DNA of 64,000 nt from assembly GCA_946406435.1 (NCBI GenBank), contig CAMJKP010000005.1, forward strand, positions 25,813-89,812. The letters are read 5' to 3'. Made by a program: the position numbers and the translations under genes. This document shows, in pieces, positions 34,575-42,861 of this stretch. Source of the stretch: an uncultured Prevotellaceae bacterium. GTDB taxonomy: Bacteria > Bacteroidota > Bacteroidia > Bacteroidales > Bacteroidaceae. Position 1 is the stretch's first letter. Each line of letters opens with the position of its first letter. The notes below the pieces were generated by a model, which made no database searches, was not told the origin of the DNA, and worked only from the letters and a program-made list of their open reading frames with translations.

Positions 34575-36908
34575 TTACCACACATCACATGTGCGTTTCA
34601 CTTTACTATCTTCAGGTGCCTCTGGTATAGGCTGATTGTTTACTTTACAGTTTATGAACGTGCAGTTCTTCGTATTGTGCAGATAATATGGCCATTTTGC
34701 ATTTTCTACATTGAAGTTCGTAACCTTGACATCTGTGATACGCTCTTCCTCGTTACCTTCGTAGAAGATACCGAACTCTGCAGATTTTTCAACGTTGACG
34801 TTGTTGATGCGGAAGTTATTGTATCGGGTAGGGAAGTTGCCACCACGATAATGCAGATAGTTGGTCTCGAAGCGAAGGGCAGCACCTGCAACTGACTTGA
34901 TGTTGATTCCGTTGACATATACATTCTCGATATATCCTCCACGGTCAAGATTCGACTTGAAGAGAATACCGTTCTTTACGTCATCAACCTCGATGTCGCT
35001 CATGAAGATGTTCTTCACGCCTCCGCTGATTTCTGAACCTATACATATGCCATTGCCTCTGGTATTCATCTTGCAGTTGCGGATTACAATATCCTCTGCA
35101 GGACGGCCTATGCGCCTGCCGTCGGAATCTCTTCCAGACTTCACGGCAACAGCATCATCGCCTGTGTTGAATTCGCAGTTTTCTATAAGGACTCTCTTGC
35201 TTGACTCCGGACTTATTCCGTCGTTGTTAGGATAGTTAGAGTCAATCTTTATGTCTTTTATGATAACGTCCTCACAATAAAGCGGATGGATGCACCAGAA
35301 AGGACAATTCTTGAGGGTTATTCCACTCATGAAAACACGTGAGCATGAGTAAAACTCTATGGCACTTGTGCGGAGTTTCGTACCTTCTCCGAAGATACGG
35401 TCAGATAGAGGTACAAGTTTGTCACCCATCTCCCTGAGACGTTTTACGTCGGAGAAATCAGGCGTTTCTCCATTAGTGCCGAGAAGGAAATCCCCGGCAT
35501 CCTCTATGCTGGTAGTCTTTCCCCATTTTGCCATCTCATGTCCGTTGATATCAATTACGGCATTTCCTTCGCCTGTGATTGACACGTTCTCTTGGAAGAA
35601 AGCATGTATCATAGGACAACGTGAATACACCTCTATGCCCTCATAGCGACTCATTACTACTGGGAGATAGGCATCAGGATTGTCTGTAAATGACAAGGTT
35701 GCACCATCGCTGAGATGAAGTGTCACACCGCTCTTCAGTTCAAGCGGACCATCCATCTCAAACTTTCCCGCAGGAATGATGATTGTTTTGCCACCTTCAT
35801 CAGAACATTCGTCGATCAGACTTTGCAGTTCTGCGCGTGTCGTACCTTGCAATATAGTCGTTTCCTTGGCCGAATTCGATATATTCGGCATACGGATGCT
35901 ATTTGCTATTAACGACATCTTTCTTTCATCTGAAATATCTTTGAGTCTCAGTTTAGCATCGTTGATTGTAGGTTCAATAGGGCGGATAGTACCATCCTCG
36001 TTATAGAAAAGTGAATCAGCGCTGACTGATCGACGGTATGCGTTGTAATATTTTGGTGCAAGGGTACGACTTACCTCCGATGTGTGGTAGAATATATAGT
36101 CCTGTCCCTTGTAGTTTGTGATAGAACAATGCGTAGTACCGCTGTTTACAGGTTCCATTATTACTCCTTGATATGTATATGGACCGAGAGGATTCTTACT
36201 TGTGCAGTATGCAATCTCCTGTTTCTTGCCACGACGGAAAGGACTTGTGGCATATGTCATGTAATATATGCCATTACGCTTGTGTACCCATACTGCCTCA
36301 AAGAAATCCTGTACGCCCTTCACTTGTTCAACCTTGCCATCATACGAAATCATATCCTCGTTGAGTCGGATTACGTTCACCGTGTTCTGTCCCACGAAGA
36401 GATAAGCCTGACCGTCATCATCTATGAATGGGCAAGCGTCAATAAACATACGGTCGGCAACTACTCCAGGAGTATTCTTCGAGATGAGAGGATGTCCGAG
36501 AGGGTCATGGAACGGACCTGTTGGCGAATCTGCCACAGCCACTCCTATATTCTCCGTGTCAACGGCATAGTAGAAGTAGTACTTGCCATTACGCTCTATA
36601 CAGTCGGGAGCCCATGTGCGGGACTTTGCCCATTTTGCATCTTCCAATGGTTTATAGATAACACCATGGTCGGTCCATGTCTTCATGTCCGTGGTGCTAT
36701 ATACATGGAAATCATCCATAAGGAAGTCTGTGGCATCATCCTTGTCATGACTTGGATAAAGCCACAAAGTATCGCCAAATACTCTTGCTGAAGGGTCTGC
36801 ACAATAGGTGTGGGTAATTATCGGGTTGCCCGGTAATGAATTCTGGGCATTGATTATGCCACTTGATATCAGGAATAGAGGAATAAGTGTATATCTAAAT
36901 AGTTTCAT
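34575..36908 (-). CDS. GH43-GH28 two-domain glycosidase
   Basis: Secreted 777-residue fusion. The frame is open to 36968, but MKLFRYTLIPLFLISSG at 36908 starts a proper signal peptide ending INAQ. Residues about 28-335: GH43 propeller with base Asp38 in YCADPS, WAPDCI and DACPFIDDDGQAYLF, and acid Glu near FFEAVWVHK. After a 35-residue linker, residues about 370-770: GH28 right-handed beta-helix (IIIPAGKFEMDGPLELKSGV, NNDGISPESS, NTGDDAVAVKSG, GNGICIGSEISGG). The GH28 acids are present, but the motif normally G-H-G reads G-N-G. Together the two halves could trim arabinan/galactan side chains and a galacturonan backbone. Monocistronic. Confidence 0.87.
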   Translation of the reverse strand: MKLFRYTLIPLFLISSGIINAQNSLPGNPIITHTYCADPSARVFGDTLWLYPSHDKDDATDFLMDDFHVYSTTDMKTWTDHGVIYKPLEDAKWAKSRTWAPDCIERNGKYYFYYAVDTENIGVAVADSPTGPFHDPLGHPLISKNTPGVVADRMFIDACPFIDDDGQAYLFVGQNTVNVIRLNEDMISYDGKVEQVKGVQDFFEAVWVHKRNGIYYMTYATSPFRRGKKQEIAYCTSKNPLGPYTYQGVIMEPVNSGTTHCSITNYKGQDYIFYHTSEVSRTLAPKYYNAYRRSVSADSLFYNEDGTIRPIEPTINDAKLRLKDISDERKMSLIANSIRMPNISNSAKETTILQGTTRAELQSLIDECSDEGGKTIIIPAGKFEMDGPLELKSGVTLHLSDGATLSFTDNPDAYLPVVMSRYEGIEVYSRCPMIHAFFQENVSITGEGNAVIDINGHEMAKWGKTTSIEDAGDFLLGTNGETPDFSDVKRLREMGDKLVPLSDRIFGEGTKLRTSAIEFYSCSRVFMSGITLKNCPFWCIHPLYCEDVIIKDIKIDSNYPNNDGISPESSKRVLIENCEFNTGDDAVAVKSGRDSDGRRIGRPAEDIVIRNCKMNTRGNGICIGSEISGGVKNIFMSDIEVDDVKNGILFKSNLDRGGYIENVYVNGINIKSVAGAALRFETNYLHYRGGNFPTRYNNFRINNVNVEKSAEFGIFYEGNEEERITDVKVTNFNVENAKWPYYLHNTKNCTFINCKVNNQPIPEAPEDSKVKRTCDVW

Positions 36909-37023
36909 AATGGTATTATTTTTTGTTTGTCGATTGGCGATTAGTGTTGGGCTTGAAAAACTCTCCACTCAAAACTCTAACCCCTAAACTCTTTTAATTG
37001 TGTGTATTATATGATTTTTGCCA

Positions 37024-37031
37024 CAAAGATA
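37024..37031 (-). promoter_or_regulatory. -7 box for GH43-GH28 gene
   Basis: CAAAGATA on the plus strand equals TATCTTTG on the minus strand, about 115 bp before the start at 36908. No clear -33 box. Confidence 0.45.
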
Positions 37032-37126
37032 AGAATAAATATCTGTATTACCTAAGTTTTTTGGAAAAAAATGCAAAAAATCATCCATTTGCATAAAAAA
37101 AGTGGAGTTATTACGTTTTTTTTTCT

Positions 37127-37134
37127 TAACTTTG
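37127..37134 (+). promoter_or_regulatory. -7 box for the 37168 esterase
   Basis: TAACTTTG, 33 bp before ATG 37168. Together with the box at 37024 it makes this spacer a divergent promoter region. Confidence 0.5.
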
Positions 37135-37167
37135 CGCAAAACTATATAACAAACCTATTTAACAAAG

Positions 37168-38733
37168 ATGTATTGTAAAAAGATTTTTTCAGTATCGCTT
37201 CTGTTGTTATGTGCTGGTGTAGGTCTGGCACAAAATGCAGAAAAAGAGAATGTTGTACGTATTGAGTCTGGTCTTGTGCAGGGATTCAACCATGAGGGAT
37301 CACTTGGTTTCCTCGGTATTCCATATGCCAAGGTTGAGCGTTTCATGCCACCTATGCCTGTAGATAAATGGGACACTGTAATGGTTTGCGACCATTGGGG
37401 ACCTATGACTATGCAGCCTATGGGGCGCGAGATGTCGAAGGACGAGATGTCAGAGGACTGTTGTGTGATCAATGTATGGACAACAGACCGCAAGGCAAAG
37501 AAACCTGTTATGCTCTGGCTTCATGGTGGTGGTTTTGACTCTGGTACTTCAGAATGGGATCCAGGCATGAAACTCGCTCAGAAGGATGTTGTCTCTGTCA
37601 GCATCAATCATCGTCTTAACATACTCGGTTTCCTAGACCTCTCTGCATGTTCTCCAAAGTACAAGTATTCTGGTAATGTCGGAATGATGGACGTTGTTGC
37701 TGCCTTGAAGTGGATTCGCAATAATATTGCACAGTTTGGTGGTGATCCTAATAATGTTACTGTTTTCGGAGAATCAGGTGGTGGTGGCAAGGTTGGTACG
37801 CTCTTGTGTATGCCTGATGCAAAGGACCTCTTCCATAAGGCAATCATTCTCAGCGGAACAATCCTTAACGTGAATACTAAGGAAATGAGCGAGTCACTCG
37901 GTAAGGCTGTACTTGCAGAACTCGGCATTTCAAACGATAACATAGAGAAGATAAAGGATGTGCCTTACAAGGAACTCTATGCTGCCGGGCAACGTGCTAT
38001 GGGCAAGAGTATCGGCACACGTAAGCCTGGTACTCCAATGATGTGGGGATTCGGTCCTGCACCAGACGGAGAGATTGTTATTCAACAGCCTTTCCAGCCG
38101 GGATTCTCTTCATTCTCTGATAGTAAGCCTATTCTTATCGGTACGACTTTCAACGAGCTTCAGCGCCTTACATACGATAAGCCTGTAACCCTTGAAGAGG
38201 CTCGTCTGCAGCTTCTGCCTGTCTTCGGTAATCGTACAGATGAGTATATCAAGGCATTTGACGAGGCATGGCCTAAGCATTCTCCAAACGATTTGCTCTC
38301 TGCCGACCGCCTGTTCCGTCCTAAGACAATCATTACAGCCGATTATATCTCAGCAAACCGTCTTGCACCTACATATATGTATATGTTCACTTGGAAGTCT
38401 CCTGTGCATCAGGGCTCTGTTCACGGACATGAGTTGAAGTTCGTATTCAACACTTTGCATCGTGCCGGTCGTGATCTTCCAAATCCAACGGCAGATGACC
38501 AGAAACTCGCGGATATAATGAGTACTGTATGGTCAAACTTCGCCCATACTGGCAATCCTAATGCAGAAGGGCTTCCAGCATGGAAACCATATACAGCAGA
38601 GAATGGTGAGATGATGATTTTCGATTATAACTGTTATCTGCGTCATAACCCTGACCGTAAGCTTGAGGAAATCATCGATGACTGTTGTTTCCAACAGCTC
38701 AAGGAATTTAGGGCAAAACAAGCAAAGAAATAG
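37168..38733 (+). CDS. Type-B carboxylesterase, secreted (second copy)
   Basis: 521 residues, signal peptide ending GVGLAQ. Same family as the 10866-12428 protein: GFLGIPYAKVERF, EDCCVINVW (the EDCLYLNV motif, with CC in place of CL), LWLHGGGFDSG oxyanion hole, nucleophile Ser203 in FGESGGGG, and SVHGHELKFVFNT around the catalytic His. The Ser motif has three Gly where most members have GESAGG. Divergent to the GH43-GH28 gene and followed 31 bp later by a DUF5362 gene. Ester of a plant polymer is a reasonable but unproven substrate. Confidence 0.88.
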   Translation: MYCKKIFSVSLLLLCAGVGLAQNAEKENVVRIESGLVQGFNHEGSLGFLGIPYAKVERFMPPMPVDKWDTVMVCDHWGPMTMQPMGREMSKDEMSEDCCVINVWTTDRKAKKPVMLWLHGGGFDSGTSEWDPGMKLAQKDVVSVSINHRLNILGFLDLSACSPKYKYSGNVGMMDVVAALKWIRNNIAQFGGDPNNVTVFGESGGGGKVGTLLCMPDAKDLFHKAIILSGTILNVNTKEMSESLGKAVLAELGISNDNIEKIKDVPYKELYAAGQRAMGKSIGTRKPGTPMMWGFGPAPDGEIVIQQPFQPGFSSFSDSKPILIGTTFNELQRLTYDKPVTLEEARLQLLPVFGNRTDEYIKAFDEAWPKHSPNDLLSADRLFRPKTIITADYISANRLAPTYMYMFTWKSPVHQGSVHGHELKFVFNTLHRAGRDLPNPTADDQKLADIMSTVWSNFAHTGNPNAEGLPAWKPYTAENGEMMIFDYNCYLRHNPDRKLEEIIDDCCFQQLKEFRAKQAKK

Positions 38734-38764
38734 TATTATTTAATTTATCTGTAAAAACAAAAAC

Positions 38765-39238
38765 ATGGAGAATTTAGAAGAAAAGAACTCTAACGAGTTA
38801 AAGGTATCTGACGTTATCAAAGAAAACATCACATCAGGAATGAAATGGGCTAAGTTCCTGAATATCCTTATGTGTATTGCTGTTGCTTTTATGCTCTTGG
38901 CTGGTGTTATGGTTATTTTAGTGTCTTCAATAACGTCATTAGGTTCGTCGTCTGCAGTTATGGGAATAGCAGGAATATTCTATATATTGTTTGCTCTTAT
39001 TTACATCTATCCTATAAAACTGTGTTTTTCTGGTATCCGTAATGTAAAAGATGCTTTTCAATATGATTCTCAGGAAGACCTTGAGTCTGCTTCTGACAAT
39101 CTTAGAAAACTGCTGAAGTTTATGGGTATAGTTACCATTACGATGATTGCAATCTATTTGATAGCTTTCTTTATTCTCTTTATTGTAGGAGTTGCATCTG
39201 GTTTTTCTGCTTACAATTCATACAATCCTCAGTTGTAA
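38765..39238 (+). CDS. DUF5362-like small membrane protein
   Basis: 157 residues with three or four membrane helices (about 33-58, 65-88, 120-147) and a charged N-terminus (ENLEEKNSNELKVSD). The pattern MKWAKFLNILMCIAVAFMLLAG, a helix-loop with YPIKLCFSGIRNVKDAF, then a phrase DLESASDNLRKLLKFMGI fits the Bacteroidota family called DUF5362. No function is known. Its stop is 4 bp before the next start, so the two are translated from one transcript. Confidence 0.7.
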   Translation: MENLEEKNSNELKVSDVIKENITSGMKWAKFLNILMCIAVAFMLLAGVMVILVSSITSLGSSSAVMGIAGIFYILFALIYIYPIKLCFSGIRNVKDAFQYDSQEDLESASDNLRKLLKFMGIVTITMIAIYLIAFFILFIVGVASGFSAYNSYNPQL

Positions 39239-39242
39239 TAAA

Positions 39243-39767
39243 ATGACATCAGAATATCCAAGACAAGAAATCGTGCTCTCTTATCTAAGGGAGCACGATA
39301 TTCCTTTTGAATGTTATAATCATCCCGAAGGAAAGACCATAGAGGAGGCAAAGCGTTGGTGGAAGGATGATGGTAGTGTGCATTGCAAGAATATCTTCAT
39401 GCGCAACCATAAGGGTAATAAGCACTATCTCATCTGTTTCCATTGCGACCATGACCTCGACATCCACGACCTTGAAGCGCGTCTGAAAGCATCATTACAG
39501 GCTCAGGGACTTCCTTCTTGTGGAAAACTCAGTTTCGCTTCTCCTGAGAGAATGATGAAATACCTCGGTCTTGAACCGGGAAGTGTGTCTCCTTTCGGAC
39601 TTATCAACGACACAGAGCATCATGTGCATCTCTTCCTTGATGCTTGTCTAAAAGAAGCAGAGTCTCTCAGTTTCCACCCTAATGACTGTCGAGGCACGGT
39701 TGTTATCCGTCGTGAGGATTTCGAGAGATACCTTAAGGCGGTGGGGAATAGCTATGAGTATATATAA
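39243..39767 (+). CDS. Prolyl-tRNA editing (YbaK/ProX-type) deacylase
   Basis: 174 residues. Clears misacylated tRNA (typically Ala-tRNA-Pro) in trans; homologous to the INS editing domain of prolyl-tRNA synthetase. Visible: FECYNHPEGKTIEEA at the start, CKNIFMRNHKGNKHYLICFHCD with the conserved Lys, the glycine-rich GLEPGSVSPFGLIND region, and a final GTVVIRREDFERYL strand. The frame is open to 39192 inside the preceding gene, but ATG 39243 matches the family's N-terminus. Cytoplasmic; follows the DUF5362 gene by 4 bp. Confidence 0.9.
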   Translation: MTSEYPRQEIVLSYLREHDIPFECYNHPEGKTIEEAKRWWKDDGSVHCKNIFMRNHKGNKHYLICFHCDHDLDIHDLEARLKASLQAQGLPSCGKLSFASPERMMKYLGLEPGSVSPFGLINDTEHHVHLFLDACLKEAESLSFHPNDCRGTVVIRREDFERYLKAVGNSYEYI

Positions 39768-39768
39768 A

Positions 39769-39938
39769 GACCCACCCCCTTGCCCCTCCCATAAAGGGAG
39801 GGGAGTATATACGTTTTTCATACCCAAGGGGGAGGTCTATTCTATCATAGAATTTTGATATAAAAAGTCAATCTATAATAATTAAGGATGAATACATTCT
39901 ACTCCCCTCCCTTTATGGGAGGGGCAAGGGGGTGGGTC
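39769..39938. repeat. GACCCAC-ended GC-rich palindromic element (copy 5, intact)
   Basis: 170 bp. The outer 38 bp on each side are perfect inverted copies starting GACCCACCCCCTTGCCCCTC; each arm holds its own hairpin CCCTCCCATAAAGGGAGGG. The left end overlaps the bases just after one stop codon (39767) and the right end is 3 bp from the other (39942), so it exactly fills the gap between two convergent genes and probably ends both transcripts. Confidence 0.92.
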
Positions 39939-39941
39939 TCC

Positions 39942-40913
39942 TTAATCCATCGGATACTTCACTCCCCATTCCTTTCTGAGTTCGTCCATCTGCTTCATGA
40001 TAGAAAGGGTTTCCTCATGAGGCATCATTGGGGATTCAAGAAGTCCTTGCTCTATGCATCGCTTGCATTCAAACACCTGATACTCATAGCCTGTCACCAT
40101 ATCGGCAGGCTTTTTGTATGTTGCCACGAGTTCATAGTTGCGATACACCTCAACAAGTTCCGGACAGTTCACGTTATCAACACGGATATAACCATCCACA
40201 CCACTTATAATACCTTGACGGTCATTAAGGCACAAGGCACCTGATTGAAGATTTGCCATCTTACCGTCTGCGTATGAGAGGGAGATACACTCATGCATAT
40301 CCATTCCCGTAGGACCGATATGTACATTCGTAACGGTACGCTTTATATCTGTTCCGAAATACATTCGGGCAAAGTTCAGACAATAAACTCCAAGGTCGAG
40401 TAGGGCACCGCCACAAAGTTCTGGCCTTACAATCCTTTCCTTGTGCTCCATCATATAACAGAGCGTGGCAGTCAATATTCTTGGCTCCCCGATAATGCCA
40501 CTCTGCATTATCTCCGTAACCTTATGTGAAAGAGGCATGTAGCGAGTCCATATAGCCTCTGTAATGAATAGGTTCTTCTGCTTTGCAAGCGCGAGAAGTT
40601 CCTCAGCCTCACGTGCATTGGCTGTGAATGCCTTTTCCACCAGACATGGCTTTCCATGCTCCAAGGCAAGGCGTGTATGCTCGTAGTGATGGGAATGAGG
40701 AGTTGCGATATAGATAAGATCCACATCCTTGTCACTCACCAGTTCCTCATACGAGCCGTATGCCTTTTGTATTGACCATTTCTGGGCGAAATCCTTTGCT
40801 TTTTCAATGCTTCGTGATGCTATTGCGTAAACCTCGCAATCCTGTGGCTTTGCTTGAAGTGATAATGCCATCTTCTCTGCAATCCATCCTGCACCAATAA
40901 TTCCGATTCTCAT
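39942..40913 (-). CDS. Gfo/Idh/MocA-family oxidoreductase
   Basis: NAD(P)-dependent sugar or sugar-derivative dehydrogenase, 323 residues. N-terminal Rossmann domain with GIIGAGWIAEKMALSL, the cofactor Arg in ASRSIEKAKDFA, the family motif LIYIATPHSHHYEHTRLALEHGKPCLVEKAF (E-K-P-type Lys in VEKAFT), and the C-terminal domain with GGALLDLGVYCLNFARMYFG (catalytic Asp/His-like D-x-G-x-Y). No signal peptide. Substrate unknown; could process sugars released by the neighbouring glycosidases. Confidence 0.9.
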   Translation of the reverse strand: MRIGIIGAGWIAEKMALSLQAKPQDCEVYAIASRSIEKAKDFAQKWSIQKAYGSYEELVSDKDVDLIYIATPHSHHYEHTRLALEHGKPCLVEKAFTANAREAEELLALAKQKNLFITEAIWTRYMPLSHKVTEIMQSGIIGEPRILTATLCYMMEHKERIVRPELCGGALLDLGVYCLNFARMYFGTDIKRTVTNVHIGPTGMDMHECISLSYADGKMANLQSGALCLNDRQGIISGVDGYIRVDNVNCPELVEVYRNYELVATYKKPADMVTGYEYQVFECKRCIEQGLLESPMMPHEETLSIMKQMDELRKEWGVKYPMD

Positions 40914-41025
40914 AATGACGTTTAAATTTTCTGACCTTTGTTATAATAATTTCTTTTCCGAAAAAACTCAGTATCTATTTCCTGTTTATGGGATGTTTTT
41001 GTAAGGAATAGATCAGTAGATGATG

Positions 41026-41054
41026 CAAATATAGCGTATTTCCTGGACTTGCAA
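41026..41054 (-). promoter_or_regulatory. Promoter for Gfo/Idh gene
   Basis: CAAATATA (41026-41033) is TATATTTG on the minus strand, with TTG (complement of CAA at 41052-41054) 18 bp upstream. Confidence 0.55.
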
Positions 41055-41153
41055 GAATTTTTTGCAATAATTTGTCAAAAAACTTCCCGATTTCAGAATT
41101 TTATTGTAATTTTACACTCGATAATGATAATTTTCAATTTTCAATTGACATAA

Positions 41154-42308
41154 ATGAACCGTATTCTATTATTACTAACCGCGCTGGCTATAGCCATGCC
41201 AAATGTTTGTTCTGCACAGAACACAGAATCTCATAGTCTTCCAAATCCTTTTAAATGGGAAAAGAAAAGTGGTGAGGCAAGTAATCTCGCTGAATGGAAT
41301 GAGCGTCGTAATGAAATCTCTAGTCTTGTCCAACAGCATGAGATTGGCATCATTCCAGAAGTTAAGCGAGAGCAAATCAAGGCTCGCATGGATAATGACA
41401 CCCTCTTTGTCACCATTACCGTGGGCAAGGAATCACTCACACTTTCATCGCATATCAAGTACCCAAAGACGGGTACAGCACCTTATCCGTTGCTGATAGG
41501 AAGCAGTCGCATATCCCTTCCTGATACCCTGCTCAATACGCGTCCACTTGCTCGTATGAACTATAACGAGCGACAGGTAAATGGCTATTCGCAGTTCCGT
41601 GGCGATACTTGCCGTACCAACTATGGCTTCGTACGACTCTATCCCGACCTCATCGACAATGGAGCTTATAGCATGTGGGCATGGGGATTTCAGCGCATCA
41701 TCGACGGACTTGAGATTCTTGGTCCTGAGGTCACGAAGATTGACACAAAGCATATCGGTGTAACGGGATGTTCGTATGCTGGTAAGATGGCGCTTTTCTG
41801 TGGAGCCTTTGATCCTCGTGTCGCGCTCACCATCGCACAGGAACCTGGAGGTGGCGGAGCAGCCGCATGGCGTGTGTCGCATACCATTGATGGGGTAGAG
41901 GACCTTGACAGAACCGACTACCATTGGTTCAAGCAGAGTCTCAAGGAGCAGTTCCATGGCGATAGCGTATATCAGTTGCCATACGACCATCACGAGCTTT
42001 GTGCCCTTGTATGTCCTCGTGCTTTCCTCATGCTTGGCAATACCGACTACAAATGGCTTGCCGACGAGTCGGGCTATGTATCTGTCAATGCCGCTATGAG
42101 GGTGTGGGAGCGTTTCGGTATAGCCGACCGCATGGGCTATTCCATCAACGGTAAGCATCCGCATTGTCAGTTGCCAGAAGAGCAGTTCCCTGAGGTACTT
42201 GCCTTTATCGACCGTTTCCTGTTCGAGAAACCTGTTAATACATCTAACATCCGCAAGGCAGAACAGTTTGAAGGAAAGGTTGATTTGAAGAAGTGGATTA
42301 ACTTCTAA
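41154..42308 (+). CDS. CE15 glucuronoyl methylesterase
   Basis: Hydrolyses the ester between 4-O-methyl-glucuronic acid on xylan and lignin alcohols. 384 residues with signal peptide ending VCSAQ. Family landmarks: SLPNPFKW at the N-terminus, the nucleophile elbow VTGCSYAGKMAL (Ser207), the acid Glu230 in IAQEPGGGGAAAWR, and the catalytic His in GKHPHCQ (335 or 337). The residue after the Ser is Tyr-Ala rather than the Arg-x seen in fungal GCSRxG enzymes. Complements the GH67 glucuronidase at 13317 by acting on the same sugar. No close downstream partner. Confidence 0.9.
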   Translation: MNRILLLLTALAIAMPNVCSAQNTESHSLPNPFKWEKKSGEASNLAEWNERRNEISSLVQQHEIGIIPEVKREQIKARMDNDTLFVTITVGKESLTLSSHIKYPKTGTAPYPLLIGSSRISLPDTLLNTRPLARMNYNERQVNGYSQFRGDTCRTNYGFVRLYPDLIDNGAYSMWAWGFQRIIDGLEILGPEVTKIDTKHIGVTGCSYAGKMALFCGAFDPRVALTIAQEPGGGGAAAWRVSHTIDGVEDLDRTDYHWFKQSLKEQFHGDSVYQLPYDHHELCALVCPRAFLMLGNTDYKWLADESGYVSVNAAMRVWERFGIADRMGYSINGKHPHCQLPEEQFPEVLAFIDRFLFEKPVNTSNIRKAEQFEGKVDLKKWINF

Positions 42309-42360
42309 GTTATAGGGTGTGTGTATATTTAGTTAAATTTTAACTTTAACCTTTTCATGT

Positions 42361-42437
42361 TCGTCTCAACCTCCGATATAGGAAACGGACTTGCAACGGA
42401 CCTGGAACGGCTTTGTAGCGAAGGTGGAACGGTCGGT
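42361..42437. repeat. 11-bp-periodic element, copy 4
   Basis: Units AACGGACTTGC (42384), AACGGACCTGG, AACGGCTTTGT, AGCGAAGGTGG, AACGGTCGG at exact 11 bp steps, preceded by CAACCTCCG. Confidence 0.8.
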
Positions 42438-42606
42438 CATGCGTTAGTCGTTAATTCTATGAATGTTTAATGTTTATTTGTGAGAATAACGAGAATATAT
42501 ATGCTAACTTGCTGATATGTAATTGTTTGCTTGCAAAAATAGGAAAGTTAAAAGTTAAAGTTTAACCTTTTTGTATGACACCCTCACATTTAGGGATTCT
42601 TCTGCT
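42438..42606. other. AT-rich spacer
   Basis: Part of the 553 bp gap 42309-42861. AAGTTAAAAGTTAAAG units near 42545; no gene seen. Confidence 0.4.
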
Positions 42607-42652
42607 CAAACTATATATATAATATAATAAATTATATTATATATATAGTTTG
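42607..42652. repeat. Perfect 46 bp AT palindrome
   Basis: Arms of 22 bp (42607-42628 and 42631-42652; CAAACTATATATATAATATA.. and exact complement) with a 2 bp centre. Sequence is almost pure A/T, so it could extrude as a cruciform or fold as a tight mRNA hairpin. Confidence 0.95.
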
Positions 42653-42760
42653 GCATATAAAGACGGTAGCACGAGGTTGGTGGGTGTGTATGTTTTTTGT
42701 TAAATAATTACTTAACCTTTTTCTGTTTGTTTTGGCTGTTATTTTTTTCATGCAACTTTA

Positions 42761-42792
42761 TTTGCATATCTCATGATTTTTTAGTAACTTTG
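42761..42792 (+). promoter_or_regulatory. Promoter for DUF418-DUF1593 genes
   Basis: TTTG (42761-42764), 20 bp, TAACTTTG (42785-42792). Confidence 0.7.
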
Positions 42793-42861
42793 CACATTAG
42801 AATGTGAGGATGCTTTGCGCGTTGCATTCAGGAAAATAAAATCTAAACAATAACCAATTTC

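Noticed and set aside
36909..36968. 20-residue extension of the GH43-GH28 protein
   Set aside because: Would bury the signal peptide; start at 36908 restores a normal one.
39192..39242. 17-residue extension of the prolyl-tRNA editing protein
   Set aside because: Overlaps the upstream DUF5362 gene in another frame; MTSEYPRQ at 39243 fits the family.
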